DNA of 64,000 nucleotides from Stenotrophomonas indicatrix (GTDB taxonomy: Bacteria > Pseudomonadota > Gammaproteobacteria > Xanthomonadales > Xanthomonadaceae). Below the pieces are notes generated by a model. The model did not search any database, had not been told where the DNA came from, and saw only the letters and a program-made list of their open reading frames with translations. Both the position numbers and the translations under genes were made by a program. This document shows, in pieces, positions 1 to 9,027 of the stretch (position 1 is its first letter; every line of letters begins with the position of its first letter). The DNA lies in NCBI GenBank assembly GCA_041545745.1, contig CP168152.1, positions 1,796,001-1,860,000 of the forward strand, in the 5' to 3' direction.

Positions 1-56
1 AAAAGTTGATAGCAATTCTCAAATAGCTGTACCACCCCTCCGTACGGATGCATGCC

Positions 57-1280
57 ATGACTTCCCCCAACACCACTCCACATCGTTTCCGTCATCGCCT
101 GGCGATGGCTGGCGTGTCGATCCTCGCTGCCGCCGTTCTGGCTGCCTGCAGCGGTGGCCATGCCGAAGAAGCTGGCGCACCGCCGCCGCCGCAGGTCAGC
201 GCTGCCCCCGTGCTGCTCAAGCAGATCAGCCAGTGGGACGAATTCAGCGGTCGCGTCGAGGCCGTACAGAGCGTCGAACTACGCCCGCGCGTGTCCGGCT
301 ACATCGACAAGGTCAACTACGTTGAAGGCGAAGAAGTGAAAAAGGGCGCCGTCCTGTTCACCATTGATGCCCGCAGCTACCAGGCCGAGTACGACCGCGC
401 CAACGCCGAACTGGCTCGCGCCCGCACCCAGGCGGTGCTGGCCCGCAGTGAGTCCGAGCGTGCCAAGCGCCTGGCCGAACAGCAGGCGATCTCCACCGAA
501 ACGGCCGAACAGCGTCGCGCGGCCGCCGACCAGTCCGGTGCGGCGGTGCAGGCTGCGCAGGCCGCCCTGGATGCAGCCCGCCTCAACCTGGAGTTCACCA
601 AGGTGCGTGCGCCGATCGACGGCCGTGCCGGTCGTGCGATGGTCACCGCCGGCAACCTGGTCACCGCCGGTGACAGCGCCAGCGTGCTGACCACGCTGGT
701 CTCGCTGGACACGGTGTTCGTCTATTTCGATGCCGACGAAAGCACCTTCCTGCGGTACGCGCAGATGGCACGCAAGGGCGAACGCCCGAGCGAGCGCGAC
801 AGCGAGCTGCCGGTGAAGGTCGGCCTGTCCGGTGAAGAAGGCTACCCGCACACGGGCAAGGTCGACTTCCTCGACAACCAGGTGACCCGCAGCACCGGCA
901 CCATCCGCGTCCGCGCGCTGCTGGACAACGCCGACCGCCAGTTCACCCCGGGCCTGTTCGCCCGCGTGCAGCTGCTCGGCAGCGGTCAGTTCCAGGCCAT
1001 GCTGATCGACGACAAGGCCGTGCTGACCGACCAGGACCGCAAGTACGTCTACGTGGTCGACAAGGATGGCAAGGCCCAGCGCCGCGACATCCAGCTTGGC
1101 CGCACCGCCGAAGGCCTGCGCATCGTCGAGCAGGGTCTGGCCGCCGGTGACAAGGTGATCATCGATGGCGTGCAGAAGGTCTTCATGCCCGGTATGCCGG
1201 TGCAGGCGAAGGCGGTGGCGATGCAGCCCACCGCTGCGCCGGCGCCGGGTCGCGATGCAACTGCCGCCCTGAACCACTGA
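57..1280 (+). CDS. smeV: RND efflux periplasmic adaptor (membrane fusion) subunit, SmeV-like
   Basis: This is the periplasmic adaptor that bridges an inner-membrane RND pump and an outer-membrane channel. The 407-aa product starts with a lipoprotein signal ending in LAAC (Cys31), so it is probably anchored to the inner membrane. A lipoyl/barrel-sandwich half (VELRPRVSGYI near residues 75-85) is followed by a helical hairpin rich in Ala, Arg and Glu, then the second lipoyl half (KVRAPIDGRAGR) and a beta-barrel domain. The text resembles MexE (WDEFSGR, FDADES, DNQV.R.TGTIR). The ATG at 57 is preferred over the ATG at 48 because GG at 46-47 is better spaced as a ribosome site. It is the first gene of the pump operon visible here; in the known smeU1VWU2X layout another SDR gene would lie just outside the window. 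The symbol rests on operon layout and remembered family similarity. Confidence 0.85.
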   Translation: MTSPNTTPHRFRHRLAMAGVSILAAAVLAACSGGHAEEAGAPPPPQVSAAPVLLKQISQWDEFSGRVEAVQSVELRPRVSGYIDKVNYVEGEEVKKGAVLFTIDARSYQAEYDRANAELARARTQAVLARSESERAKRLAEQQAISTETAEQRRAAADQSGAAVQAAQAALDAARLNLEFTKVRAPIDGRAGRAMVTAGNLVTAGDSASVLTTLVSLDTVFVYFDADESTFLRYAQMARKGERPSERDSELPVKVGLSGEEGYPHTGKVDFLDNQVTRSTGTIRVRALLDNADRQFTPGLFARVQLLGSGQFQAMLIDDKAVLTDQDRKYVYVVDKDGKAQRRDIQLGRTAEGLRIVEQGLAAGDKVIIDGVQKVFMPGMPVQAKAVAMQPTAAPAPGRDATAALNH

Positions 1281-1407
1281 TCCGCCGGCTCCTGATCCGC
1301 GTCCCCGCTTAGCTGCCGGTGCCAGCGGCAGCCGTCACTGCCTTCACCAGATTGGTGAGGGGCAGGGCGGCTGTTGCCCGCCGACGGCCTTTTCCAGGAA
1401 TTCTTCC

Positions 1408-4400
1408 ATGGACTTTTCCCGTTTCTTCATCGACAGGCCGATCTTCGCGGCGGTGCTGTCGATCGTGATCTTCGCCGCAGGCCTGATCTCGATTCCGATG
1501 CTGCCCATCGGTGAGTACCCCGAAGTGGTGCCGCCGTCGGTGGTCGTACGCACGGTCTATCCGGGCGCCAACCCCAAGGTGATCGCCGAAACCGTAGCCA
1601 CCCCGCTGGAGGAGGCCATCAACGGCGTTGAGGGCATGATCTACCTCAAGTCGGTGGCCGGCTCTGACGGCGTGCTGCAGATGACCATCACCTTCCGCCC
1701 GGGCACCGACCCGGACGAAGCGGCGGTGAAGGTACAGAACCGCGTCGCCCAGGCCCAGGCGCGACTGCCCGAGGACGTCCGCCGGCAAGGCGTGACCACC
1801 CAGAAGCAGTCGCCCACCTTCCTGATGGTGGTGCACCTGACCTCGCCCAACGGCAAGTACGACACCCTGTACCTGCGCAACTACGCCCGCCTGCACGTCA
1901 AGGATGCGCTGGCACGTATCCAGGGCGTGGGCGACGCGCAGATCTTCGGTGGTGGTGACTACGCGATGCGCGCCTGGCTGGACCCGGACAAGGTTGCCTC
2001 GCGTGGCCTGACCGCCAGCGATGTGGTGCGCGCCATGCGCGAGCAGAACGTGCAGGTTTCGGCCGGCCAGCTCGGCGCCGAGCCGATGCCCAACAGCCAG
2101 TTCCTGACCCTGATCAACGCCCAGGGTCGCCTGCGCAGCGAGCAGGAGTTCGGCGACATCGTGCTCAAGAGCGGCGCCGACGGTGAAGTGGTGCGGTTGT
2201 CGGACGTAGCTCGGGTTGAACTGGGCGCCGGCGATTACACGCTGCGCTCGCAGCTGGATGGCAAGAACGCGGTGGGTATCGGTATCTTCCAGGCCCCCGG
2301 CGCCAACGCGCTGGAGATCCGCGACGCGGTGATGGCCAGCATGGACGAGATGCAGAAGACCATGCCGGCCGACGTGAAGTACGAGGCGGTGTATGACACC
2401 ACCATCTTCGTGCGCGACTCGATCAAGGCAGTGGTCTCCACCCTGCTGGAAGCCATCGCGCTGGTGGTGCTGGTGGTGATCCTGTTCCTGCAGACCTGGC
2501 GTGCCTCGATCATCCCGCTCATCGCAGTGCCGGTGTCGATCGTCGGTACGTTCGGCGCGCTGTACCTGCTGGGCTTCTCGATCAACACGCTGAGCCTGTT
2601 CGGCCTGGTGCTGGCGATCGGCATCGTGGTCGATGACGCGATCGTGGTGGTGGAAAACGTTGAACGCAACATCGAAGAAGGCCTGACCCCGCTGGCCGCT
2701 GCGCATCAGGCGATGCGCGAAGTGTCCGGGCCGATCATCGCCATCGCGCTGGTGCTGTGTGCAGTGTTCGTGCCGATGGCGTTCCTGTCGGGCGTCACCG
2801 GTCAGTTCTACAAGCAGTTCGCGGTCACCATCGCCATTTCCACGGTGATCTCGGCGATCAACTCGCTGACCCTGTCGCCGGCCCTGGCTGCCCGCCTGCT
2901 GAAGCCGCATGGCGCGCCGAAGGATGCCCCGACCCGCATCATCGACCGTCTGTTCGGCTGGGTGTTCCGTCCGTTCAACCGCTTCTTCAAGTCCAGCTCG
3001 GAAAAGTACGAGCGTGGCGTGTCGAAGATCCTTGGCCGTCGTGGTGCGGTGTTCGTGGTGTACGCGGTGCTGCTGGTGGGTACCGGCTTCATCTTCAAGC
3101 TGGTGCCGCCGGGCTTCATTCCGACCCAGGACAAGCTGTACCTGATCGCCGGTGTGAAGCTGCCGGAGGGTTCGTCGATCGCGCGTACCGATGAAATGCT
3201 GCGCAAGGTCGCCAAGATCGCCCAGGAAACCGACGGTGTGGCCCACACCATCTCGTTCCCGGGTCTGAATGCCCTGCAGTTCACCAACACGCCCAACACC
3301 GGTGTTGCGTTCATTCCGCTCAAGCCGTTCAGCGAGCGCCATGGCCGTACCGCGGCACAGATCAATGCGGAGATCAACCAGAAGATCGCAGGCCTGCAGG
3401 AAGGGTTTGCCTTCGCCATGATGCCGCCGCCGATCCTCGGCCTCGGTAACGGCAACGGCTACCAGATGTTCATCCAGGACCGTGGCAACCTCGGCTATGG
3501 CGCGTTGCAGAATGCGGTGCAGTCGATGCAGGGTGCGGTTGCGCAGACCCCGGGCATGGCCTTCCCGATCACCAGCTACCAGGCCAACGTGCCGCAGCTG
3601 GATGCCGAGGTGGACCGTGTCAAGGCAAAGGCCCAGGGCGTACAGCTGACCGAGTTGTTCGACACGCTGCAGACCTACCTGGGTTCTGCCTACGTCAACG
3701 ACTTCAACCAGTTCGGGCGTACCTGGCAGGTGATCGCACAGGCCGATGGCCAGTTCCGTGACAGCGTCGAGGACATCGGCAAGCTGCGGACCCGCAACGA
3801 TCGTGGCGAGATGGTGCCGATCGGCTCGATGGTCACCGTCAAGGAAACCTACGGTCCTGACCCGGTGCTGCGCTTCAACGGCTACCCGGCCGCTGACCTG
3901 GCCGGTGAAGCCGACCCGCGTGTGCTGTCCTCGGCCGAAGCGATGAACAACCTCACCGCCATCGCCGCCAAGGTGCTGCCGGTCGGCATGGCTACCGAAT
4001 GGACCGACCTGAGCTACCAGCAGGCGACCCAGGGCAAGGCTGCCTTCATCGTGTTCCCGGTAGCGATCATGCTGGCGTTCCTGGTGCTGGCCGCGCTGTA
4101 CGAAAGCTGGTCGCTGCCGCTGGCGGTGATCCTGATCGTACCGATGACCCTGCTGTCCGCGCTGTTCGGCGTGTGGATGACCGGCGGCGACAACAACGTG
4201 TTCGTGCAGGTCGGCCTGGTGGTGCTGATGGGCCTGGCGTGCAAGAACGCGATCCTGATCGTCGAGTTCGCCAGAGAGCTGGAGATGGGCGGCAAGGGCA
4301 TCGTCGAAGCGGCTCTGGAAGCGTGCCGCCTGCGTCTGCGCCCGATCGTCATGACCTCCATCGCCTTCATCGCCGGCACCGTGCCGCTGGTGCTGTCGCA

Positions 4401-4578
4401 TGGCGCTGGCGCCGAAGTGCGCTCGGTGACCGGTATCACTGTGTTTGCCGGCATGCTGGGCGTGACCCTGTTCGGCCTGTTCCTGACCCCGGTGTTCTAC
4501 GTGGCACTGCGCAAGTTCGTCACCCGCAACGGTGGTGGCCAGCTGGTGCAGCACGGCGAGCCGACCATCCACCACTGA
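1408..4578 (+). CDS. smeW: RND multidrug efflux pump inner-membrane transporter, SmeW-like
   Basis: This is a proton-driven RND (HAE1 family) drug exporter of 1056 aa, the normal family length. The N-terminus FSRFFIDRPIFAAVLSIVI is the typical first membrane helix. TM4 carries the paired aspartates of proton relay (GIVVDDAIVVVEN, Asp409-Asp410), matching AcrB Asp407/408. The second half repeats the fold with helices near LVVLMGLACKNAILIVEFA. Large periplasmic loops lie between TM1-2 and TM7-8. It follows the adaptor gene by 127 bases and precedes the SDR and channel genes, so it should form the core of a MexEF-OprN-type tripartite pump. SmeVWX is associated in the literature with quinolone and chloramphenicol efflux; the substrate range here is inferred only. 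Confidence 0.9.
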   Translation: MDFSRFFIDRPIFAAVLSIVIFAAGLISIPMLPIGEYPEVVPPSVVVRTVYPGANPKVIAETVATPLEEAINGVEGMIYLKSVAGSDGVLQMTITFRPGTDPDEAAVKVQNRVAQAQARLPEDVRRQGVTTQKQSPTFLMVVHLTSPNGKYDTLYLRNYARLHVKDALARIQGVGDAQIFGGGDYAMRAWLDPDKVASRGLTASDVVRAMREQNVQVSAGQLGAEPMPNSQFLTLINAQGRLRSEQEFGDIVLKSGADGEVVRLSDVARVELGAGDYTLRSQLDGKNAVGIGIFQAPGANALEIRDAVMASMDEMQKTMPADVKYEAVYDTTIFVRDSIKAVVSTLLEAIALVVLVVILFLQTWRASIIPLIAVPVSIVGTFGALYLLGFSINTLSLFGLVLAIGIVVDDAIVVVENVERNIEEGLTPLAAAHQAMREVSGPIIAIALVLCAVFVPMAFLSGVTGQFYKQFAVTIAISTVISAINSLTLSPALAARLLKPHGAPKDAPTRIIDRLFGWVFRPFNRFFKSSSEKYERGVSKILGRRGAVFVVYAVLLVGTGFIFKLVPPGFIPTQDKLYLIAGVKLPEGSSIARTDEMLRKVAKIAQETDGVAHTISFPGLNALQFTNTPNTGVAFIPLKPFSERHGRTAAQINAEINQKIAGLQEGFAFAMMPPPILGLGNGNGYQMFIQDRGNLGYGALQNAVQSMQGAVAQTPGMAFPITSYQANVPQLDAEVDRVKAKAQGVQLTELFDTLQTYLGSAYVNDFNQFGRTWQVIAQADGQFRDSVEDIGKLRTRNDRGEMVPIGSMVTVKETYGPDPVLRFNGYPAADLAGEADPRVLSSAEAMNNLTAIAAKVLPVGMATEWTDLSYQQATQGKAAFIVFPVAIMLAFLVLAALYESWSLPLAVILIVPMTLLSALFGVWMTGGDNNVFVQVGLVVLMGLACKNAILIVEFARELEMGGKGIVEAALEACRLRLRPIVMTSIAFIAGTVPLVLSHGAGAEVRSVTGITVFAGMLGVTLFGLFLTPVFYVALRKFVTRNGGGQLVQHGEPTIHH

Positions 4579-4641
4579 CATGGAAAACAGCGGCGCCGGC
4601 AACCACCGGCGCCCGCTTCCCCCTACCAAGGCAATGAATCC

Positions 4642-5379
4642 ATGAACACCCATCAGAACAAGATCGCGCTGGTCACCGGCGCAACCCGCGGCATCGGTCT
4701 GGAAACCGTGCGCCAGCTGGCGCAGGCCGGCGTGCATACGCTGCTGGCCGGTCGCAAGCGCGAGACCGCTGTCGAACTGGCACTGAAGCTGCAGGCCGAG
4801 GGCCTGCCGGTGGAGGCGCTGCAGCTGGACGTCAACGATGGCGCCAGCATCGCCGAGGCGGTCGAGCAGGTGCGCCAGCGCCATGGTCGTCTGGACATCC
4901 TGGTCAACAACGCCGGCATCATGATCGAGAACCCGGCGCAGCTGCCTTCGGAGCAGTCGCTGGATACCTGGCGCCGCACCTTCGACACCAACGTGTACGC
5001 GCTGGTGGCGGTGACCCAGGCCTTCCTGCCGCTTATCAAGCAGGCCAAGTCCGGCCGCATCGTCAACGTCTCCAGCATGCTCGGCTCGCAGACCCTGCAT
5101 GCCGACCCGACCTCGGGCATCTACGACTTCAAGGTCCCGGCCTACAACGCGTCCAAGGCCGCAGTGAACAGCTGGACCTTGGCCCTGGCCCATGAGCTGC
5201 GCAGCACGCCGATCAAAGTCAACACCGTGCACCCCGGCTACGTGAAAACCGATATGAACGGTGGCAACGGCGAGATCGAAATCGCCGAGGGCGCACGCTC
5301 CAGCGTGCAGATGTCGCTGATCGGCGAGTCCGGCGCCAGCGGCAGCTTCACCTACCTGGGCGAGGTGCTGCCATGGTGA
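4642..5379 (+). CDS. smeU2: Short-chain dehydrogenase/reductase inside the efflux operon, SmeU2-like
   Basis: This is a 245-aa classical SDR oxidoreductase. It has the NAD(P)-binding TGATRGIG motif at residues 12-19, the NNAG motif after strand 4, a Ser in VNVSSMLG and the catalytic YNASK near residue 168. An RND operon carrying an SDR gene between pump and channel is a hallmark of smeU1VWU2X in Stenotrophomonas. The stop codon overlaps the start of the channel gene (ATGGTGA), indicating translational coupling. The substrate is unknown; carbonyl reduction of pump substrates or redox-stress detoxification are guesses. Confidence 0.85.
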   Translation: MNTHQNKIALVTGATRGIGLETVRQLAQAGVHTLLAGRKRETAVELALKLQAEGLPVEALQLDVNDGASIAEAVEQVRQRHGRLDILVNNAGIMIENPAQLPSEQSLDTWRRTFDTNVYALVAVTQAFLPLIKQAKSGRIVNVSSMLGSQTLHADPTSGIYDFKVPAYNASKAAVNSWTLALAHELRSTPIKVNTVHPGYVKTDMNGGNGEIEIAEGARSSVQMSLIGESGASGSFTYLGEVLPW

Positions 5380-6794
5380 TCCGCACCCTGGCGATGGCCG
5401 TCTCCAGCCTGGTGCTGGCGGGCTGTGTCAGCGTCGGCCCCAACTACAAAGCACCGGTGCAGGAGCCCGTCGTCCTGCAGGGCGCGCAGCAGCCGGTCTT
5501 CAGCACCACCTCGCCGGTGGCCAGCTGGTGGGCGCAGTTCGATGATCCGGTGCTTGAAGAACTGGTGCACGGCGCGCTGTCGGACAACCTGGACCTGCGC
5601 GTGGCTGTCGCCCGTGTCAGCCAGGCCCGTGCAGTGTTCGTCGAGAGCCGCTTCGACCAGGCGCCACACGTTACCGCTGGCGGCAGCTACGATCGCCGCA
5701 AGCAACCCGATCCGCAGCTGGGTGGGCAGCGGGTGTTCAGTGAAAGCTACCAGCTCGGCTTCGATGCGGGCTGGGAGCTGGATCTGTTCGGCCGCAAACG
5801 CCGTGCTGCAGAGGCCGCGCGTGCCGACCTGGACGCAGAGCAGGCCAACCTCGCTGACGCGCAGGTGCTGATCGCTGCCGAAGTGGCACGCAACTACTTT
5901 GAGTTGCGTGGCACGCAGAAGCGCATCGCGGTGGCCCAGCGCACCCTGGTCAACCTGCGCGATACGCAGAGGCTGACCGAGGCACGCTGGGAACTGGGTG
6001 CCGGCAGCGAGCTGGACGTGCAGAGCAGTCGCGCACGGTTGAAGGCCATCGAGGCCGATATCCCGCTGCTGGAAGTGGCCGAGACGCAGTCGCGCAACCG
6101 GCTCGCCGTGCTGCTTGGGCAGCGCCCGGAAGTGCTGACCGCCATGCTGGCACCGCACGAGGTGCCGGCGTTTGCCAAGGCATTGCCGCTGGGCGATACC
6201 CGCGAACTGCTGCGTCAGCGTGCCGACGTGCGGGTCGCCGAACGTCGCCTGGCTGCCGCCACCGCGCGTGTCGGCGTAGCCACGGCCGATCTGTTCCCGC
6301 GGCTGTCGCTGTCCGGTTTCGTCGGCTTCCTCGGTGGCGATGCCAGTGGCCTGGTCAACGGCAACAACAAGGCTTGGTCGCTGACTCCGTCGCTGAGCTG
6401 GGCGGCATTCGACTTCGGTACGGTCAAGGCACGCCTGCGTGCCAGCAAGGCCGAGGCCGAGGGCGTGGCCGCGCAATACGAACAGGCCGTGCTGCTGGCG
6501 CTGGAAGACACCGAAAACGCGCTGACCCGCTATTCCAAACAGCAGGCGCGGCTGGCCATCGTGGTCGAGCAGGCGCAGGCGGCACGACGTGCCGAATCGC
6601 TGGCGCAGATCCGCTATCGCGAGGGCTCGGAAGACTTCCTGACCCTGCTTGACGCGCAGCGCACGCAGTTGGTGGCCGATGATGCACTGGCGGCTGCCGA
6701 ATCGGAGGTCAATGTCAGCGTGGTGGGCGTGTACAAGGCGCTGGGTGGCTGGGGACAGTCACCGCAGGCACCGAGCGTGGCCCAGGCGCGCTGA
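5373..6794 (+). CDS. smeX: Outer-membrane efflux channel lipoprotein, SmeX-like (NodT/OprM family)
   Basis: This is the outer-membrane factor of the tripartite pump, 473 aa. A lipoprotein signal ends in LAGC (Cys18), followed by VGPNYKAP, typical of the NodT/OprM family. Two OEP repeats follow: the first around the helix with SQARAVFVESR and ELDLFGRKRRA, the second around VAERRLAAATARVGVATADLFP. TolC-like proteins trimerise into a channel-tunnel. The start codon lies inside the preceding SDR gene. An intrinsic terminator follows 6 bases after the stop, so this is the last gene of the operon. Confidence 0.88.
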   Translation: MVIRTLAMAVSSLVLAGCVSVGPNYKAPVQEPVVLQGAQQPVFSTTSPVASWWAQFDDPVLEELVHGALSDNLDLRVAVARVSQARAVFVESRFDQAPHVTAGGSYDRRKQPDPQLGGQRVFSESYQLGFDAGWELDLFGRKRRAAEAARADLDAEQANLADAQVLIAAEVARNYFELRGTQKRIAVAQRTLVNLRDTQRLTEARWELGAGSELDVQSSRARLKAIEADIPLLEVAETQSRNRLAVLLGQRPEVLTAMLAPHEVPAFAKALPLGDTRELLRQRADVRVAERRLAAATARVGVATADLFPRLSLSGFVGFLGGDASGLVNGNNKAWSLTPSLSWAAFDFGTVKARLRASKAEAEGVAAQYEQAVLLALEDTENALTRYSKQQARLAIVVEQAQAARRAESLAQIRYREGSEDFLTLLDAQRTQLVADDALAAAESEVNVSVVGVYKALGGWGQSPQAPSVAQAR

Positions 6795-6800
6795 TCTACA

Positions 6801-6834
6801 GGGGACGGGAGCATCTGCTTCCGTCCCCCTTTTT
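6801..6834 (+). terminator. Intrinsic terminator of the efflux operon
   Basis: GGGGACGG at 6801-6808 pairs with CCGTCCCC at 6821-6828, followed by CTTTTT. It lies just after the channel gene stop. The minus-strand VOC gene ends a few bases further on, so the hairpin may also serve it, but the T-run favours the plus strand. Confidence 0.85.
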
Positions 6835-6836
6835 CG

Positions 6837-7214
6837 CTATGGCCAGAGGTTGGCCGGGACATCGTGACCGCGCATGCGCACGATGCAGAAACGATGGCCG
6901 GTGGGCGCTTCCATCACCCACCAGCGTTTTACGAAACCGACATGGCGGGCGCCGAGTTTTTCCAGCCTTTCGGCCTCGGCGTTGATGTCATCGCTTTCGA
7001 TATCCAGATGCACCCGTGACGGGTGATCGACCCGCTGCACCTCCACGTTCAATCCCGCCGGCGCACCTATCAGGTCGGCGTACTCTGCGTCGCCTTCGGC
7101 ACGGGCAGGCTCAGCCACCAGGCCCAGTGCTGCGGCCCAGAAGCGGGCGCTGTCTGCGGCAGGCGTATCCTGGCAATCGATGATGAACCCGGCCAGTCGG
7201 CTGCGATGGGCCAT
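6837..7214 (-). CDS. VOC (glyoxalase/bleomycin-resistance fold) family protein
   Basis: The 125-aa protein begins MAHRSRLAGFIIDCQ and has the single-domain VOC look: an N-terminal betaalphabetabeta unit, the SARFWAAALGL helix typical of glyoxalase-like proteins, HLDIESDDINAEAERLEKLGA in the middle and a GHRFCIVR strand near the end. Function cannot be assigned beyond a metal-dependent enzyme or ligand-binding fold. A longer upstream reading is possible but MAHRSRL fits the family start. It converges on the efflux operon. Confidence 0.8.
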   Translation of the reverse strand: MAHRSRLAGFIIDCQDTPAADSARFWAAALGLVAEPARAEGDAEYADLIGAPAGLNVEVQRVDHPSRVHLDIESDDINAEAERLEKLGARHVGFVKRWWVMEAPTGHRFCIVRMRGHDVPANLWP

Positions 7215-7354
7215 GTGCCGTCTCCGCTCAATGAGAGTGCCGGTAGGGTAGCGCGTGCGTTGCCGCACGCGTTCTCGCCGCCATGACGTTTCTGACTCTG
7301 CCGGAAGTCCCGCCCACCGTGTAACTAGTGGGGAAACTACGGGAGGACAGGGAC

Positions 7355-7618
7355 ATGAGCGAACAGAATCAATCTGCCCAACGGACGCTGCTCGGTGATC
7401 CTGGCTTGCCGGGGGCCGGGCTGTCGGTGGCCGTGGTGGTGCTGCTGGTGCTGGCGGCGATGGCTGCGGTGATCGGTTTCCTGCGGCTGCCCGATTCCAT
7501 GCTGGGAGGCGGCCTTGTCGGCATTGCGGTGTTCCTCGCCGTCGGCGCACGCATCTGCCAGGCGCGCGACCAGCACCAGGCGCTGTACCGCCTGCTGGGC
7601 AAGCGACCCCCGCTGTAG
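7355..7618 (+). CDS. Small two-helix membrane protein, unknown function
   Basis: An 87-aa product preceded by a good purine-rich ribosome site (GGGAGGACAGGG). Two hydrophobic segments are visible (GAGLSVAVVVLLVLAAMAAV and MLGGGLVGIAVFLAVGA) and the C-terminus is basic. I do not recognise a family. An upstream ATG at 7328 would add nine residues but lacks a ribosome site. Confidence 0.6.
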   Translation: MSEQNQSAQRTLLGDPGLPGAGLSVAVVVLLVLAAMAAVIGFLRLPDSMLGGGLVGIAVFLAVGARICQARDQHQALYRLLGKRPPL

Positions 7619-7636
7619 CGAGGGCCGCCGTAGTGC

Positions 7637-8491
7637 TCAGGGCTTCGGCCAGTCCAGCTCAACAACCAGCGGGAAGTGGTCGGAGGGCAGCACGCCGTCA
7701 ATGCGGCGGTCATCGGTGAAGAAGCTGCGCGCGTGGAAGCCGCGCACCAGCACCCAGTCCAGCTCGGCGGTCGCCGTGCCGGTGAAGTTGTGGAAGGTCA
7801 GGCGCGGACCCTGCGGCGACTTGACCTGGCGTCGGGTGTCCTGCAGCACCCGGGTGAAGGCCTGGTAGGTGCCGCCGCCGGGCTCGCTGTTGAAGTCGCC
7901 GGTAAGCACCACCGGCAGATCGGAAGGCAATGCGGCCACGCGCGTGGCGATCAGTTCGGCGCCCTTGATCCGCCGCGGTTCGTCTTCGTCGCGGTAGGGC
8001 AGGTGGGTGTTCATGAAGTAGAAGCGACGGCCATCATCCAGGCGTCGGAACACTGCCCAGGTGACCATGCGCGGGAACAGGTTGCCCCAGCTGATGCTGC
8101 CCGCAACGTCAGGTGTATCGGACAGCCAGAAGTTGCCGGACTGCTCCACCGCCAGCACCTTGCTGTCGTAGAACACGCCCATGTGCTCGTCGCCGCTGCC
8201 GCCGCGGCGGCCCTCACCGAACCAGCGATAGCCGGGCAGGTGCTCGGCCAGGTAGTTGGCCTGCTCCAGCACCAGTTCCTGGGTGCCGATCACCGCCGGG
8301 TGCGCCTGCTGGATCACCTTGACCATGGCATCGCGGCGGTCTTGCCAGCGCTTGCCAGGGTCGGTGTCGGCGGGGGTGCGTACGTTGAATGACATGACTT
8401 TCAACGGCGCGGGTGAGGCTGCCCAGGTCACGGCGGGCAGTGCAAAAGCCAAGAGTGCGCAGAGCGCGGACGTTCGGAAGCGAGACAACAT
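7637..8491 (-). CDS. Secreted endonuclease/exonuclease/phosphatase family protein
   Basis: The product of about 284 aa has a Sec signal peptide (LCALLAFALPAVTWA) and then the EEP fold: MSFNVRTP, the metal-binding Glu in IGTQELV, NTHLPYRDEDEPRRIKGAEL, LTGDFNSEPGG and the catalytic histidine in LPSDHFPLVVEL. The fold covers DNase I-like nucleases, sphingomyelinases and inositol phosphatases. The substrate is unknown, but export suggests an extracytoplasmic phosphodiester or phosphate ester. The start at MLSRFRTS is chosen because it opens a clean signal peptide; an ATG seven codons upstream is possible. Confidence 0.82.
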   Translation of the reverse strand: MLSRFRTSALCALLAFALPAVTWAASPAPLKVMSFNVRTPADTDPGKRWQDRRDAMVKVIQQAHPAVIGTQELVLEQANYLAEHLPGYRWFGEGRRGGSGDEHMGVFYDSKVLAVEQSGNFWLSDTPDVAGSISWGNLFPRMVTWAVFRRLDDGRRFYFMNTHLPYRDEDEPRRIKGAELIATRVAALPSDLPVVLTGDFNSEPGGGTYQAFTRVLQDTRRQVKSPQGPRLTFHNFTGTATAELDWVLVRGFHARSFFTDDRRIDGVLPSDHFPLVVELDWPKP

Positions 8492-8626
8492 CGTGGAATC
8501 CCTCCATTCCATGAAAGCGGTTTCATGGAGGATGCCATGGAAGGCCAGGGCAGCGGTATGCCGGGATGGGCGGCTGCAAGGGCCGGGCGGACGGCGTGCG
8601 ACCGCCCGGCAGATGCCACTGGGCGA

Positions 8627-8869
8627 TCAGGGGTCGTACATCATCCCGTTCTCGTCGCGGTTGTAGTGGTCGCTGGCCACGCGGGTGCCATCGTCGTAGA
8701 CCACATACAGCGTGCAACGCTGGTGGATGCCGAAGCCGGCACGGAAGGGCACGCACTCTTCCTGCAGGCCGACCTCTTCGGCGGCATTTGCCGGCGCTGA
8801 AGGCACCAGCGTGGCAACCGCCAGCACGGCACCGAATGAACACGCGAACAGTTTCCTGTGCAGCATCAT
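8627..8869 (-). CDS. Small secreted protein, unknown
   Basis: An 80-aa product with a signal peptide (KLFACSFGAVLAVATLVPSAPANA, cleavage after ANA). The mature part of about 50 residues has two cysteines (EECVPF and QRCTLYVVYDDGT) that could form one disulfide. Two adjacent ATGs (8869 and 8866) could start it. No family recognised. It faces the same way as the EEP protein, about 135 bases upstream of it. Confidence 0.6.
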   Translation of the reverse strand: MMLHRKLFACSFGAVLAVATLVPSAPANAAEEVGLQEECVPFRAGFGIHQRCTLYVVYDDGTRVASDHYNRDENGMMYDP

Positions 8870-9027
8870 TGAACACGCTCCTTGTTGTCGTGGGTGCTGC
8901 CAGACGCTATTGATGCAATGACTGCCGGCCGCCGCTGGCAACAGCGTGCCGGCGCCACACCTGCAGCAGAACACAGGTGCGGTCCTGTGTAGCACGCAGC
9001 CTGCGCCGGCAGGAAGTGCCTGTCCTC

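Noticed and set aside
1309-5232. A 1307-codon minus-strand open frame opposite the RND pump and SDR genes
   Set aside because: It is rich in His, Arg, Gln and Asp in the way typical of antisense readings of GC-rich genes and lies opposite clear family proteins.
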